This document shows positions 26,606 to 35,088 of a stretch of 37,842 bases of DNA, piece by piece. Under the pieces are notes generated by a model that saw only the letters and a program-made list of their open reading frames with translations, was not told the origin of the DNA and ran no database searches. The DNA comes from Myxococcales bacterium. Its GTDB lineage: Bacteria > Myxococcota_A > Polyangia > Polyangiales > Polyangiaceae. Each line of letters starts with the position of its first letter. Position 1 is the stretch's first letter. A program made the translations under genes and the position numbers. The DNA lies in contig JACRDA010000489.1 in assembly GCA_016212965.1 (NCBI GenBank), positions 1-37,842 of the forward strand. Direction: 5' to 3'.

Positions 26606-27823
26606 ATGGAACGGAGAGCCCGCGGCGTGACGCTCGGTCTGTGGGCGCTCGCGGCGCTCGCCGCCTGCTCGCACGCGCTCGGCGAGGCGGAGCTCGCGCT
26701 GCCGGCGCCACGCCCCGTCGAGGAAGCGGCGGCCGTCGCGGGCGACGCCGTGCCGCTCGTCGCGCGCCCGGAGCGCCGGGCGCCGGCTCCTCCGGCGGCG
26801 GAGCCGCCGCGGGCGCCGCTCCCCGTCGCTGCTCCGCTCCCCGTCGCAGCGCCGGGCCCCGCCGAGACCGGCCCGGTCCGGGCGGCCGACGACGAGCCCG
26901 TGCCGCCGTTCCTGCACCTGGCCGACCACGGCGTGCTCGCGGTCGATCCCGGCTGGCAGGAGTCGGCCTCGCTCGGAGCCTGTGCGACCCAGGCGATCGC
27001 GGCGGCCGGCCTCGCGCCGCTCGTCGCGCAGAAGAGCCTGGGCGTCGCACTCGTCAACCTCTCGGGCGAGCGCCTCCTCGGACCGGAGGTCGCGTTCGCC
27101 AACGCGCGCTGGACCACCTACGCCGCCAGCGTCTCGAAGACGCTGCTCCTTCTGTCGGCCTTCGTCCTGCGCGAGGACGCCCGGCAGGGGAGGCTCGCCC
27201 TCGAGGCCCCGACGCCCGGGCTCGCCGGCATCTTCCAGAGCGACGGCGGCCGCCTCGTGCCCGAGTTCAACGCCGACTTCGAGGCGAGCCTCGGCAAGAT
27301 GATCCGCGAGTCCCACAACGAGTCCGCCTCGCGGCTCATCGATCTGGTGTCGCCGGGCTTCATCGCCGACGTGGCGTGGAGTCACCGGCTCTACCGCCCG
27401 AGCCTCGGCGGCGGGCTGTGGATGGGCGCGCCCTTCCGGCCGGGCAGCATGCTCGTGCCGGACCCCGTCACCGGTCACTGGCACGCCGCCTCCGCCCTCG
27501 GCCTCGCGCGGTACTTCACGCTGCTCGCCCAGGGCCGCCTCGTGTCGCCGGCCGCCTCGGCCGAGATGAAGGCGATCCACGCGGACTCGCCGATCTTCGA
27601 CCGCTTCAACCGCGCGCTCCTGTCGCACCGACCGGGCACGAAGCTCTACCGCAAGACCGGCACCTATTGGGTGGGAGATCTGCTCTGGGCCCACGACGCC
27701 GCGCTCGTCGAGCGCGGCCCCGTGCGCTACGTCGCGGCCGCGGTGTGCATGAGCAAGATCTGCGAGGTCGGTCTCTGGGGACTCGTCCTCGGCCTCGACG
27801 ACTGCATCGCCGCGGCCGGGTGA
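26606..27823 (+). CDS. Class A beta-lactamase-like serine hydrolase lipoprotein
   Basis: A lipoprotein (LAAC, Cys21) with a long Pro/Ala linker up to about residue 105, then a penicillin-binding/class A beta-lactamase fold. The active-site motifs are S175-V-S-K178, S236-H-N238 (in the place of SDN) and K350-T-G-T353. Two Cys near the C-terminus (CMSKIC) and one at the end may form a disulphide. I see no clear Glu166-type residue, so deacylation of a beta-lactam may be slow, and a D,D-carboxypeptidase or a non-catalytic sensor role is as likely. The fold assignment is firm, the substrate unknown. The upstream sequence has a TAGGCT at 26592-26597 that may be a weak -10. Confidence 0.8.
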   Translation: MERRARGVTLGLWALAALAACSHALGEAELALPAPRPVEEAAAVAGDAVPLVARPERRAPAPPAAEPPRAPLPVAAPLPVAAPGPAETGPVRAADDEPVPPFLHLADHGVLAVDPGWQESASLGACATQAIAAAGLAPLVAQKSLGVALVNLSGERLLGPEVAFANARWTTYAASVSKTLLLLSAFVLREDARQGRLALEAPTPGLAGIFQSDGGRLVPEFNADFEASLGKMIRESHNESASRLIDLVSPGFIADVAWSHRLYRPSLGGGLWMGAPFRPGSMLVPDPVTGHWHAASALGLARYFTLLAQGRLVSPAASAEMKAIHADSPIFDRFNRALLSHRPGTKLYRKTGTYWVGDLLWAHDAALVERGPVRYVAAAVCMSKICEVGLWGLVLGLDDCIAAAG

Positions 27824-27838
27824 CGCGCCGGCGTGCCC

Positions 27839-29269
27839 TCAGGCGCCGAGGGGCGGCACGCCCTGCGCCCGCCGGCGGGCGTTCTGCTGCCCCTCGAGCG
27901 CGGCGTGACGGTAGAGGTCCGACAGCGTCGGGTAGTTGTAGAGCATCTCGGAGATGTCGTCCGCGGTCGCGCCGGCGTAGAGGAACGCCTGCCCGATGTG
28001 GACGAGCTCCGCCGCCTGCGCGCCCACGATGTGCACGCCGACGAGCTCGAGGCTGTCGGCCGCGAACAGGAGCTTCAGGAGGCCGCCCATGTCGCCGCAG
28101 ATCTGGCCGCGCGGATTGAGATCGTAGCGGCCCCGGCCGACGACGTAGGGGGTGCCGGCCGCCACGAGATCCGCCTCGGTCTCACCGATGTAGCTCACCT
28201 CGGGGATGGCGTAGATCGCGAAGGGCAAGAGCTTGGTCGCGCGCCGCGGACCGGTGGCGCCGAAGGCGTGGCGGATGGCCCGGCGCCCCTGTTCCATCGA
28301 GGTGCTCGCGAGGGCCGGGTAGCCGATGACGTCGCCGACCGCGTAGATGTGCGGGACGGCGGTCTGGAAGTCCTCGTTCACCTCGAGCAGGCCGCGCGGC
28401 GTCGGCGTGATGCCCACCGCCTCGAGGCCGAGGTCGGCCGTGTTGCCGTCGCGACCGACGCAGTAGAGCAGCACGTCCGCCTCGAGGGTGTTGCCCATGT
28501 GGGTGTGCACGCGCACCGTCGGCGGCTTGCCCGGCCGGATCTCGATGCGCTCGTGGTGGTCGTCGTGCATGACCACCATCCCGAGCTTGCGCAGCTCGCG
28601 CTCGAGGATGGTGGCGATCTCGCGGTCGAGAAAGGGCAAGAGCTCGGTGCGCGTGTCGACGAGCGTGACCTCGAGGCCCAGGGCCGCGAAGATCGACGCG
28701 TACTCGACGCCGATGACGCCCGCGCCGAGCACCAGGACCGAGCGCGGCATGCGCGGCATGGTGAGGATGGTCCCCGAGTCGAACACGCACTCGGCGTCGA
28801 AGGGCACGTCGGCCGGGCGGCTCGGGCTCGAGCCAGTGGCGATGACGACGTGGTCGCCGCGCAGGTGCACGCGCGCCTGCCCGCCCGCGCCGCTCACGGC
28901 CACGGTGTGCGGGTCGACGAAGCGCCCGCGGCCGCGAAACAGCTCGATGGCGTAGCGATCGAGGGAGCGGTTGATGAGCTCGAGCTCGCGCGCCACTACC
29001 TGCCGCTCGCGGTGCATGAAGTCGGCGACCGTGATCTCGCCCTCGATGCCGCAGGGGATGCCGTCGAGCTTGCGGTTCGTGAGGCTCTGCACGAAGAGCG
29101 CACTCTCGCGCAGCGTCTTCGAGGGAATGGCACCCCACACGACGCCCGTGCCCCCGACGACCCGCGCCTGCTCGACGAGCGCGGCGCGCTTGCCGAGCTT
29201 GGCCGCCTGGATCGCCGCCCGCTCGCCGGCCGGACCGGCCCCGAGGATCACCACGTCGAAACGCATCAT
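27839..29269 (-). CDS. sthA: Soluble pyridine nucleotide transhydrogenase-like flavoprotein
   Basis: The 476-residue enzyme belongs to the two-dinucleotide-binding flavoproteins and looks like Sth, which moves reducing equivalents between NADPH and NAD+. FAD motif GAGPAG (10-15), NAD motif GAGVIG (182-187) and the second FAD motif YAVGDVIG (309-316) are present, and the C-terminus has the Sth-type YNYPTLSDLYRHAALEG (444-460). In the disulphide position of lipoamide dehydrogenase the sequence reads GGTGVVWGAIPSK (39-51) with no Cys at all, which rules out a dithiol enzyme. E. coli SthA keeps one Cys there. The gene is convergent with the hydrolase gene 15 bases away. Two adjacent ATGs exist; the first is used. 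Confidence 0.8.
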   Translation of the reverse strand: MMRFDVVILGAGPAGERAAIQAAKLGKRAALVEQARVVGGTGVVWGAIPSKTLRESALFVQSLTNRKLDGIPCGIEGEITVADFMHRERQVVARELELINRSLDRYAIELFRGRGRFVDPHTVAVSGAGGQARVHLRGDHVVIATGSSPSRPADVPFDAECVFDSGTILTMPRMPRSVLVLGAGVIGVEYASIFAALGLEVTLVDTRTELLPFLDREIATILERELRKLGMVVMHDDHHERIEIRPGKPPTVRVHTHMGNTLEADVLLYCVGRDGNTADLGLEAVGITPTPRGLLEVNEDFQTAVPHIYAVGDVIGYPALASTSMEQGRRAIRHAFGATGPRRATKLLPFAIYAIPEVSYIGETEADLVAAGTPYVVGRGRYDLNPRGQICGDMGGLLKLLFAADSLELVGVHIVGAQAAELVHIGQAFLYAGATADDISEMLYNYPTLSDLYRHAALEGQQNARRRAQGVPPLGA

Positions 29270-29353
29270 CGGCCGAAGCCTGCCACGGATCGGGCGAGCC
29301 GGGCGAAGGACCGGGCGAGCTCGGCGCCCGCGGGCCGCCGTGGACCCGGGTGC

Positions 29354-29359
29354 TATGGA
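29354..29359 (+). promoter_or_regulatory. Possible extended -10 of the acyltransferase gene
   Basis: TATGGA preceded by TGC (TGCTATGGA) lies 25 bases before the ATG at 29384, in the gap between divergent genes. No -35 is visible, so the call rests on the extended -10 alone. Confidence 0.3.
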
Positions 29360-29383
29360 AAACGCAGCCGCGGAGACACGCCC

Positions 29384-30688
29384 ATGACCCGCCCTGCGTC
29401 CGACCACGTCCCGCTCGACCCCGTCGACGCGGCGTGGCTCTGCATGGACTCGGCGCACAACCCGATGGTCATCACGACGGTGCTCGCCTTCGACGGCCCC
29501 CTCGCGGACGACGCCCTGCGCGGCACGCTCGAGCGGTTCCTCGAAGAGCCCCGCTTCCGGCAGCGCGTGGTGCGCGACCGCCGCACGCTGGCGGGGCTCG
29601 CCTGGCAGGACGATCCGCGCTTCGCGTACGAGCACCACGTGCGCCGCGTGCGGCTCGCGCCCCCGGGAGACGACGCGGCGCTCCGGGCCTTCGTGTCCGA
29701 GCAGATCAGCACGCCGCTCGCCCGCGACCGGCCGCTCTTCCGCGTCGCCGTGGTCGACGGCGTGCGCGCCTGCGGGGTCGGCGGCACCGGTACGCCCGAG
29801 GGCTCCGCGCTGGTCGTGCAGGTGCACCACGCCGTCGGCGACGGCGTGGCGCTCGTCCGACGACTGCTCGACGTCTCCGGCGCCGCCGCTGCGAGCCGGC
29901 CGCCGGAGGTCGGGCTCGCGCGGCCGCCGCGACCGCGGACCCTGCGCGGTTGGCTCGGCACCGCGGTCGCGCGCGGGACCACGCTCGCGCGCCTGCTCCT
30001 GCTCTGGCCCGACGCCCACACCCCGCTGCGTGGCGCGCTCGGCGCGCGCAAGGTCGCGGCCTTCTCGCGACCCTTCTCGCTCGCGGCGATCAAGGCCGCC
30101 GCGCATCGCAGCGGCGGGCACGTGAACGATCTGCTCGGGGCCGCCGTCGCCGGCGCGCTCCACGCCTACCTGCCCGCCCCGCGGGGCGTCCGTGCGCTCG
30201 TCCCGGTGTTCCTGCGCGGCGGGCGCGAGCGCGCCCACAACCAGTTCGGCCTCGTCTACCTGCCGCTCCCGGTCGGCGAGCCCGATCGCGCGGCCCGCCT
30301 GCGTGCCGTCGAGGCCGAGATGGACGCCGTCAAGGCGGCGCCCGACGCGACCGTCGCCTTCATGGTGCTCGGCGCCCTCGGCCTCGCGAGCCCGACGCTC
30401 GAGCGCCTCGGCATCCGGCTCTTCACGCGCAAGGCCTCGATGCTCGTCACGAACGTCCCCGGTCCGGCCACCGCCGTCCGCGTCGCGGGGCGCGAGGTCA
30501 AGAGCCTGGTCGTCTGGGCGCCCACCTCGGGGAGCATCGGCCTCGGCTGGAGCCTGCTCACCTACGCCGGAGACTTGCGCCTCGGCGTCGCCGCCGACGC
30601 GCGGCGCGTGCCCGATCCGAGCGCGCTCGTCGCCGCCTTCGAGCGCGAGCTCGACCTGCTGTGCGGCGCGGCCGGGGGCGGGAGCTGA
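29384..30688 (+). CDS. Wax ester synthase/diacylglycerol acyltransferase (WS/DGAT)
   Basis: Bacterial WS/DGAT enzymes make wax esters or triacylglycerol from acyl-CoA for storage. The 434-residue length is normal. The catalytic motif is H148-H-A-V-G-D-G154, preceded by the usual N-terminal domain (LDPVDAAWLCMDSAHNPMVI). The C-terminal domain carries LVTNVPGPATAVRVAG and GLGWSLLTYAGDLRLGVAAD, both typical of the family. No membrane anchor is seen; family members bind lipid-inclusion surfaces. The gene heads a plus-strand run with two FadL-like genes, pointing to uptake of fatty acids and their storage as neutral lipid. It is divergent from the transhydrogenase gene. Confidence 0.85.
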   Translation: MTRPASDHVPLDPVDAAWLCMDSAHNPMVITTVLAFDGPLADDALRGTLERFLEEPRFRQRVVRDRRTLAGLAWQDDPRFAYEHHVRRVRLAPPGDDAALRAFVSEQISTPLARDRPLFRVAVVDGVRACGVGGTGTPEGSALVVQVHHAVGDGVALVRRLLDVSGAAAASRPPEVGLARPPRPRTLRGWLGTAVARGTTLARLLLLWPDAHTPLRGALGARKVAAFSRPFSLAAIKAAAHRSGGHVNDLLGAAVAGALHAYLPAPRGVRALVPVFLRGGRERAHNQFGLVYLPLPVGEPDRAARLRAVEAEMDAVKAAPDATVAFMVLGALGLASPTLERLGIRLFTRKASMLVTNVPGPATAVRVAGREVKSLVVWAPTSGSIGLGWSLLTYAGDLRLGVAADARRVPDPSALVAAFERELDLLCGAAGGGS

Positions 30689-30755
30689 CGCGGGCCGCCG
30701 CGCGCCGGCGGGGCGCACGCCGGCGGGGCGCGCGGGTGGGACCCGCGATGGTAGG

Positions 30756-31370
30756 ATGAGCGCTCCCTTGCATCCCTCGAGCCGCCCCCGCCGTCGCGCT
30801 CGGCCCGCGCTCCGCGTCGCGGGGTGGGTCGTGCTCGGGGTGGGCGCGCTCGCCGCCTGCGGGTCCCCGCCCCCGGCGCCGCCCACGGCCGTCATCCGCG
30901 CGACGCCGAGCTCGCTCTGCGTGAACGACGACCACGCGACCCTGCTCACGCTCGACGGCAGCGCGTCGGCCGCCGAGATCACGCTGGTACCCCTGCCGCC
31001 GCTCCCCGACGCGCCGCAGCTCGACTACGCGTGGTCGCTCGCGGGCACGAGCTGCGCGCTCGAGGGCGGGAGCTTCGGAGCCGCGCTCCTGTTCGTCACC
31101 TGCGCGGCCGACCGCCCCCTGCACGTCACCCTGCGCGTCACCTCGCCGTCCGGCGGCGAGGCCGAGTCCCTCGCCACGGTGCCCATCACCTGGCCGGAGA
31201 CCGTGCGCTGCGACGCGGCCGCCTGTCCCGACGGCGAGCGCTGCGTGACGAGCGGCGGGGTCGCCGTATGCGCCCCCGAGGCGAGCTGCGACGGCGACGA
31301 GGCCTGCCCGGCGTGCACGCGCTGCGACCGGGACATCGGGGCGTGCGTGCCGAAGGAGCTCGCGCCGTGA
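30756..31370 (+). CDS. Cysteine-rich lipoprotein of unknown function
   Basis: A 204-residue lipoprotein: the signal ends ALAAC, then a Pro-rich part. The middle (TAVIRATPSSLCVND through PLHVTLRVTSPSGG) resembles a PKD/Ig-like beta sandwich. The C-terminal 50 residues hold ten cysteines in spaced pairs (CDAAACPDGERCVTSGGVAVC and CDGDEACPACTRCDRDIGAC), an EGF- or metallothionein-like knot common in myxobacterial surface proteins. Its GTGA overlap with the first FadL-like gene suggests that it accompanies that porin, perhaps as an outer-membrane partner. Confidence 0.7.
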   Translation: MSAPLHPSSRPRRRARPALRVAGWVVLGVGALAACGSPPPAPPTAVIRATPSSLCVNDDHATLLTLDGSASAAEITLVPLPPLPDAPQLDYAWSLAGTSCALEGGSFGAALLFVTCAADRPLHVTLRVTSPSGGEAESLATVPITWPETVRCDAAACPDGERCVTSGGVAVCAPEASCDGDEACPACTRCDRDIGACVPKELAP

Positions 31371-32758
31371 GCGCGCTCGGTGGGAGGGCCCGAGGAGCCC
31401 GCGGGGTCGCCACCCTGCTCGCGGGCGGGCTCGTCCTCGGCGCTCGGGGCGTGGCCTTCGCGGGCAGCGGCGCGGCGCTCGGCGAGGAGGCCCGGGGCGC
31501 GGCGCTCGCGGGGGCGGTGACCGCTCGGCCGGGCGAGGCGAGCTCGGTCGCCGACAACCCGGGCGCGCTCGCCGACGTCGAGCGCGGGATCTTCCACTTC
31601 ACGTTCCACGCGGGGGCGCTCGGGCTCGGCTTCCAGCGCACCGGCGAGGAGCGCCTCGACCTCGGCCGCACGCTCGCGGGCTTCGGCGGGGCCGTCGCCG
31701 CGCGCTTGCCCGGCCCCGACTGGCTGCGCGCCTTCCGTGTGGGGCTCGCGGTGAACGTGCCGGCGAGCCACGCCCTGCGCCTCGTGGCGCCCTCGCGGCT
31801 CGACGAGCCGTCGTTCGCGCTCTACGGCTCCCGCGCCGAGCGGACGGCGGTCGCGGGCACGCTCGCGGTCAAGCTCTTCGACCGCATCGGCGTCGGCATC
31901 GGCGTCGCGCTCAGCCCGAGCCTCTACACGCCGACCCTGGTGCGCTACGTGCCGGGTCGCGGCACGCCGGCCGAGAACGTGGTGGTCGATCTCGAGCGCC
32001 AGCTCCACATCGGGCTGGCGGCCATGTTCGGGGTGAAGACCGAGCTCGCCGACGAGGTCTCGCTCGGCTTCGCCTACCGCCAGGAGATGGTGACGCGCGC
32101 CTTCGGTCCGAACGACACGCAGGCCGGCACCCTCGTCGTGAACGACGACATCGACTTCCACGATTTTCTGGCCCCGGACGAGCTCGCGACCGGCATCGCG
32201 GTGACGCCCGACCCGATGGTGACCGTGTCCGTCGACGCCGTGCTCGCACGCTGGTCGCGCTACCGCACCATCCACGACGCGACGCCGCGCCCCGGTTTGT
32301 CCGACGTCGTGAACGTCCGGGCGGGCGCCGAGATCTTCGCCCTGCCCGAGCTCGCCGTCCGCTTCGGCTACGGCTTCGAGCCGACCCCGGTCGAAGAGCA
32401 GACCGGCGCCACGAATCTCCTCGACGCGAGCCGCCACGTCTGGTCGGCCGGCGTCGGCTACGACCTCGACCGCGCGGGCCTCGCGCCCGTGCGCCTCGAC
32501 GCCTACGTGCGCGGGCACGTGCTCGGCACGCAGCGCGCCGAGAAGAACCTCGCCGAGCTCGGCGACGCGAGCCCGATGCACGGCCGGCAGATCGCCAACC
32601 TCGGCTACCCGGGCTTCGAGGCGACCGGCCTGCTCGTCCAGGCGGGCGTCACGGTCAGCGTGTATCTGAGCGAGCCCGACGCGCCGACGACCGAGGAGCT
32701 CGAGGCGCACGAGCCGCACGAGCCGCACGAGCAGCCCGAGGAGCCCGAGGCGCCATGA
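31367..32758 (+). CDS. FadL/OmpP1-like outer-membrane transport protein (copy 1)
   Basis: A 463-residue outer-membrane barrel of the FadL type, which lets hydrophobic compounds enter by lateral diffusion. Signal peptide, then the N-terminal hatch ARGAALAGAVTARPGEASSVADNPGAL, the family's glycine-rich plug. Many amphipathic strands follow. It shares with the next gene the blocks FLAPDELATGIAVTPDPMVTVS...ARWSRY, TNLLDASRHVWS and NLGYPGF. The C-terminus is unusual: after the last strand (VQAGVTVSVYL) comes an acidic, His-containing tail with HEPHEPHEQPEEPEAP, which lies outside the barrel. The start GTG overlaps the lipoprotein stop; the end overlaps the second copy (ATGA). Confidence 0.8.
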   Translation: MSALGGRARGARGVATLLAGGLVLGARGVAFAGSGAALGEEARGAALAGAVTARPGEASSVADNPGALADVERGIFHFTFHAGALGLGFQRTGEERLDLGRTLAGFGGAVAARLPGPDWLRAFRVGLAVNVPASHALRLVAPSRLDEPSFALYGSRAERTAVAGTLAVKLFDRIGVGIGVALSPSLYTPTLVRYVPGRGTPAENVVVDLERQLHIGLAAMFGVKTELADEVSLGFAYRQEMVTRAFGPNDTQAGTLVVNDDIDFHDFLAPDELATGIAVTPDPMVTVSVDAVLARWSRYRTIHDATPRPGLSDVVNVRAGAEIFALPELAVRFGYGFEPTPVEEQTGATNLLDASRHVWSAGVGYDLDRAGLAPVRLDAYVRGHVLGTQRAEKNLAELGDASPMHGRQIANLGYPGFEATGLLVQAGVTVSVYLSEPDAPTTEELEAHEPHEPHEQPEEPEAP

Positions 32759-34095
32759 AGCGGAGCCGGGCGTGGTCGGGTGCGCTCGCGGCCTTCGCGG
32801 CCGCGGGCACGACCGCGGGCGCGAGCCACGCCGGCACCGAGGACAGCTACGGGCTCGGGCCGACCGACATGGCGCTCGGGGGCTCGGTCGCCGCGCGTCC
32901 CGGCACGGCGGCCGCGACCTACTGGAACCCCGCGGGGCTCTCGCCCGGCGGCGAGACGCCGCCCGACCCCGAGGGCTTCGGCGAGCTGTCGCTCGCGTTC
33001 GTCCACGCGCACCCGCTCGTCTGGGCGAGCCGCGCCGACGGGAGCGCGGTCCCCCTCGCCGTCGAGCCGCCCGACACGCGTCAGGTGGTGCTCGGCTCGC
33101 GCTTCGACTTGCTCGGTCGCTGGGGCGTGCCGGGCCTGCACGTGGGGCTCGTCTTCGAGGTGCCGGCGACCGACATCTTCCGCTGGTCGATCCACCCCGA
33201 CGAGGCGGTGCAGTGGCTCTTTCTCTCGGACCGCTCGCAGCACGTCGGCATCCACGTCGCCGCCGGCTACCGCATCGTGCCGTGGCTCTCCCTCGGGCTC
33301 GGCCTGACGACCCTGTTCGACGTCGAGACGAACACGACGGGCACCGTCACGAAGGTCACGAGCGTCGTCGATCCGGAGACCGGCGCGAGCAGCCTCGACG
33401 TCCAGGCGCTGCTCGGCGAGGAGGTCCGCGTCTTCGGCCGCTTCGCTCCGAACGCGGGCGTGCTCGTGACCCCGGTCGAGGAGCTCCGCATCGGGGCCAC
33501 GTACCGCGCGCGCACCTACGTCGACGACTGGGGCTCGACGCGCATCCAGGGCGCCCCGGTCGCGGGCGATCTCGGCTACGTGCACCACTACGCGCACTAC
33601 TTCCGGCCCCACGAGCTCACGCTCGCCGTCGCGGCGCGGCCCCACCCGAGCGTGTGGCTCTCGGCCGACGTGACCTACGCGCGCTGGAGCGAGGGGCTCA
33701 CGACGAGCCACGCCGCGCTCGGACCGGGGCGCTTCGGCGACACCTTCTCGCCGGCCGTCGGCGTGTCGTGGCGACCGGCCGCGGCGCTCGAGCTCATGGC
33801 CGGCTACGAGTACGCGCCCTCGCCCTTCGACAACTTCGGCGGCCCGACGAACCTGCTCGACGCCTCCTCGCACGTCGCGTCCTTCGGCGGCCGCGTCGAT
33901 CTGCCGCCGGCCTACGACACGAGGGCGTGGGTCGGCTGGGCGTTCCGCACGACCTTCTACGAGGCACGCGCAGAAGAGAAGGACCCGCGGCGCTTCGCGA
34001 GCGACCTCGCGGTCCTGACCAATCCCGGCTACCCGGGCTATCGTTACGGGGGCGCCGTCCCGGCCGCGTCGCTCGAGGTGGGGGTCCAATGGTGA
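32755..34095 (+). CDS. FadL/OmpP1-like outer-membrane transport protein (copy 2)
   Basis: A 446-residue paralogue of the upstream gene. The hatch is clearer here: GLGPTDMALGGSVAARPGTAAATYWNPAGL, with the FadL-type NPAG motif. Shared blocks are FRPHELTLAVAARPHPSVWLSADVTYARWS, GGPTNLLDASSHVASFGG and NPGYPGYRYGG, so the two arose by tandem duplication and then diverged. Signal peptide cut after AGASHA. The C-terminus ends in a normal aromatic strand (SLEVGVQW). The ATG overlaps copy 1, and the stop lies 7 bases into the next gene, so four genes from 30756 to 35015 are translationally coupled. Confidence 0.85.
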   Translation: MKRSRAWSGALAAFAAAGTTAGASHAGTEDSYGLGPTDMALGGSVAARPGTAAATYWNPAGLSPGGETPPDPEGFGELSLAFVHAHPLVWASRADGSAVPLAVEPPDTRQVVLGSRFDLLGRWGVPGLHVGLVFEVPATDIFRWSIHPDEAVQWLFLSDRSQHVGIHVAAGYRIVPWLSLGLGLTTLFDVETNTTGTVTKVTSVVDPETGASSLDVQALLGEEVRVFGRFAPNAGVLVTPVEELRIGATYRARTYVDDWGSTRIQGAPVAGDLGYVHHYAHYFRPHELTLAVAARPHPSVWLSADVTYARWSEGLTTSHAALGPGRFGDTFSPAVGVSWRPAAALELMAGYEYAPSPFDNFGGPTNLLDASSHVASFGGRVDLPPAYDTRAWVGWAFRTTFYEARAEEKDPRRFASDLAVLTNPGYPGYRYGGAVPAASLEVGVQW

Positions 34096-35015
34096 GCCAT
34101 ACGCGCTCCGCGTCCCTCGCGGCCACGCTCGCGCTCGCGGGTGCGCTCGGGGCGTGCGGCCCGAGCGCCGACCGCTACGAGCTCCTCCGCCCCGACGCTG
34201 GCCCGCCCGATCCCTCGGTGCTCGACAAGGACGCCGGCGCCGTCAACGTCATCGAGGACGATCCGCTCGAGGACTGGGACATGACGGACGCCGGCCCGCT
34301 CTCGGGCGTGTTCGCGCTCGAGGTCGAGGCGCACGCCAACGTCATCATCGACCTCGACTGGCGGCAGCTCTACCGCGTGCGGATCCTGCAGCACGGGCAC
34401 ACGCTGCGCGTGAAGACGCAGCTATGCCGCATCGGCCTGCCTTCGGTCGAGGGCATCGCCGAGCTCACGATCCCGCTCGCGCTCGAGATGCTGCTCCGCG
34501 CCAAGCCGCTCGAGGTCGAGGGCGACTTCCTCTCGGACGCCGCGGCGGTCGGCGCGACCTTCGACCACCCGCCCTTCCTCAACGTCGTCGGCGCGGCGCT
34601 CGACGACCCGAGCGCCGACCCGCTCCCGACGAAGGACTCTCCGTCGACGGCCGTCGACGAGGACGACGACGGCCACACCGGCGTCACGCTCGCCGCGAGC
34701 ACGCTCACCTGCAACACCCCGCAGGAGCTCTACGTCGCGCTCCGCGGCGGCATGACGCTCGCCGGCACCGTGCAGGATCTCGACACGCTCGTCGGCGCGG
34801 CCGACCCGCGCCTCGATCAGTCGATCCTCGGCTACAGCGACCCGTGCCTCGATGCGGCGGTGAGCATCCCGGTGACCATCCTCGGCGACAACACCTTCAC
34901 CGCCCGGCGCACGAGCGCCGCCCTCGACGTGAACGACAACGGCAACGTCACCTGCGGCGAGATCGTCGTCGCCGCGCCGAAGCTGTTCGGCGCCTTCTGG
35001 GGCCCGGCGAAATGA
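34089..35015 (+). CDS. Lipoprotein with Asp-rich calcium-type loops
   Basis: A 308-residue lipoprotein (GALGAC) with an Asp-rich start (PDAGPPDPSVLDKDAGAVN) and a beta-rich domain: GVFALEVEAHANVIIDL, YRVRILQHGHTLRVKTQLC and IAELTIPLALEMLL. DEDDDGHTG and DVNDNGNVTCGE look like DxDxDG calcium-binding loops, as in thrombospondin type 3 or dockerin-like repeats. It closes the FadL cassette with a seven-base overlap. Its role is unknown; a surface or periplasmic partner of the FadL pair is likely from the coupling. Confidence 0.7.
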   Translation: MVSHTRSASLAATLALAGALGACGPSADRYELLRPDAGPPDPSVLDKDAGAVNVIEDDPLEDWDMTDAGPLSGVFALEVEAHANVIIDLDWRQLYRVRILQHGHTLRVKTQLCRIGLPSVEGIAELTIPLALEMLLRAKPLEVEGDFLSDAAAVGATFDHPPFLNVVGAALDDPSADPLPTKDSPSTAVDEDDDGHTGVTLAASTLTCNTPQELYVALRGGMTLAGTVQDLDTLVGAADPRLDQSILGYSDPCLDAAVSIPVTILGDNTFTARRTSAALDVNDNGNVTCGEIVVAAPKLFGAFWGPAK

Positions 35016-35088
35016 CAGCGCGTGCAGGAATTGGCCTGCGAACCGGGCGTTCAAGGTCGTGAAGTCGTCGATGGAGGGCGAAGAGATC

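Noticed and set aside
27833..29383. Long plus-strand reading frame antisense to the transhydrogenase gene, running into the acyltransferase gene
   Set aside because: Composition is Arg/Ala/Asp/His-rich without domains. It is the open shadow of the minus-strand gene in GC-rich DNA; the real start of the acyltransferase is 29384.
29270..30982. Minus-strand extension upstream of the transhydrogenase start
   Set aside because: It is antisense to the WS/DGAT gene, has no motif, and the flavoprotein begins at its FAD motif just after 29269.
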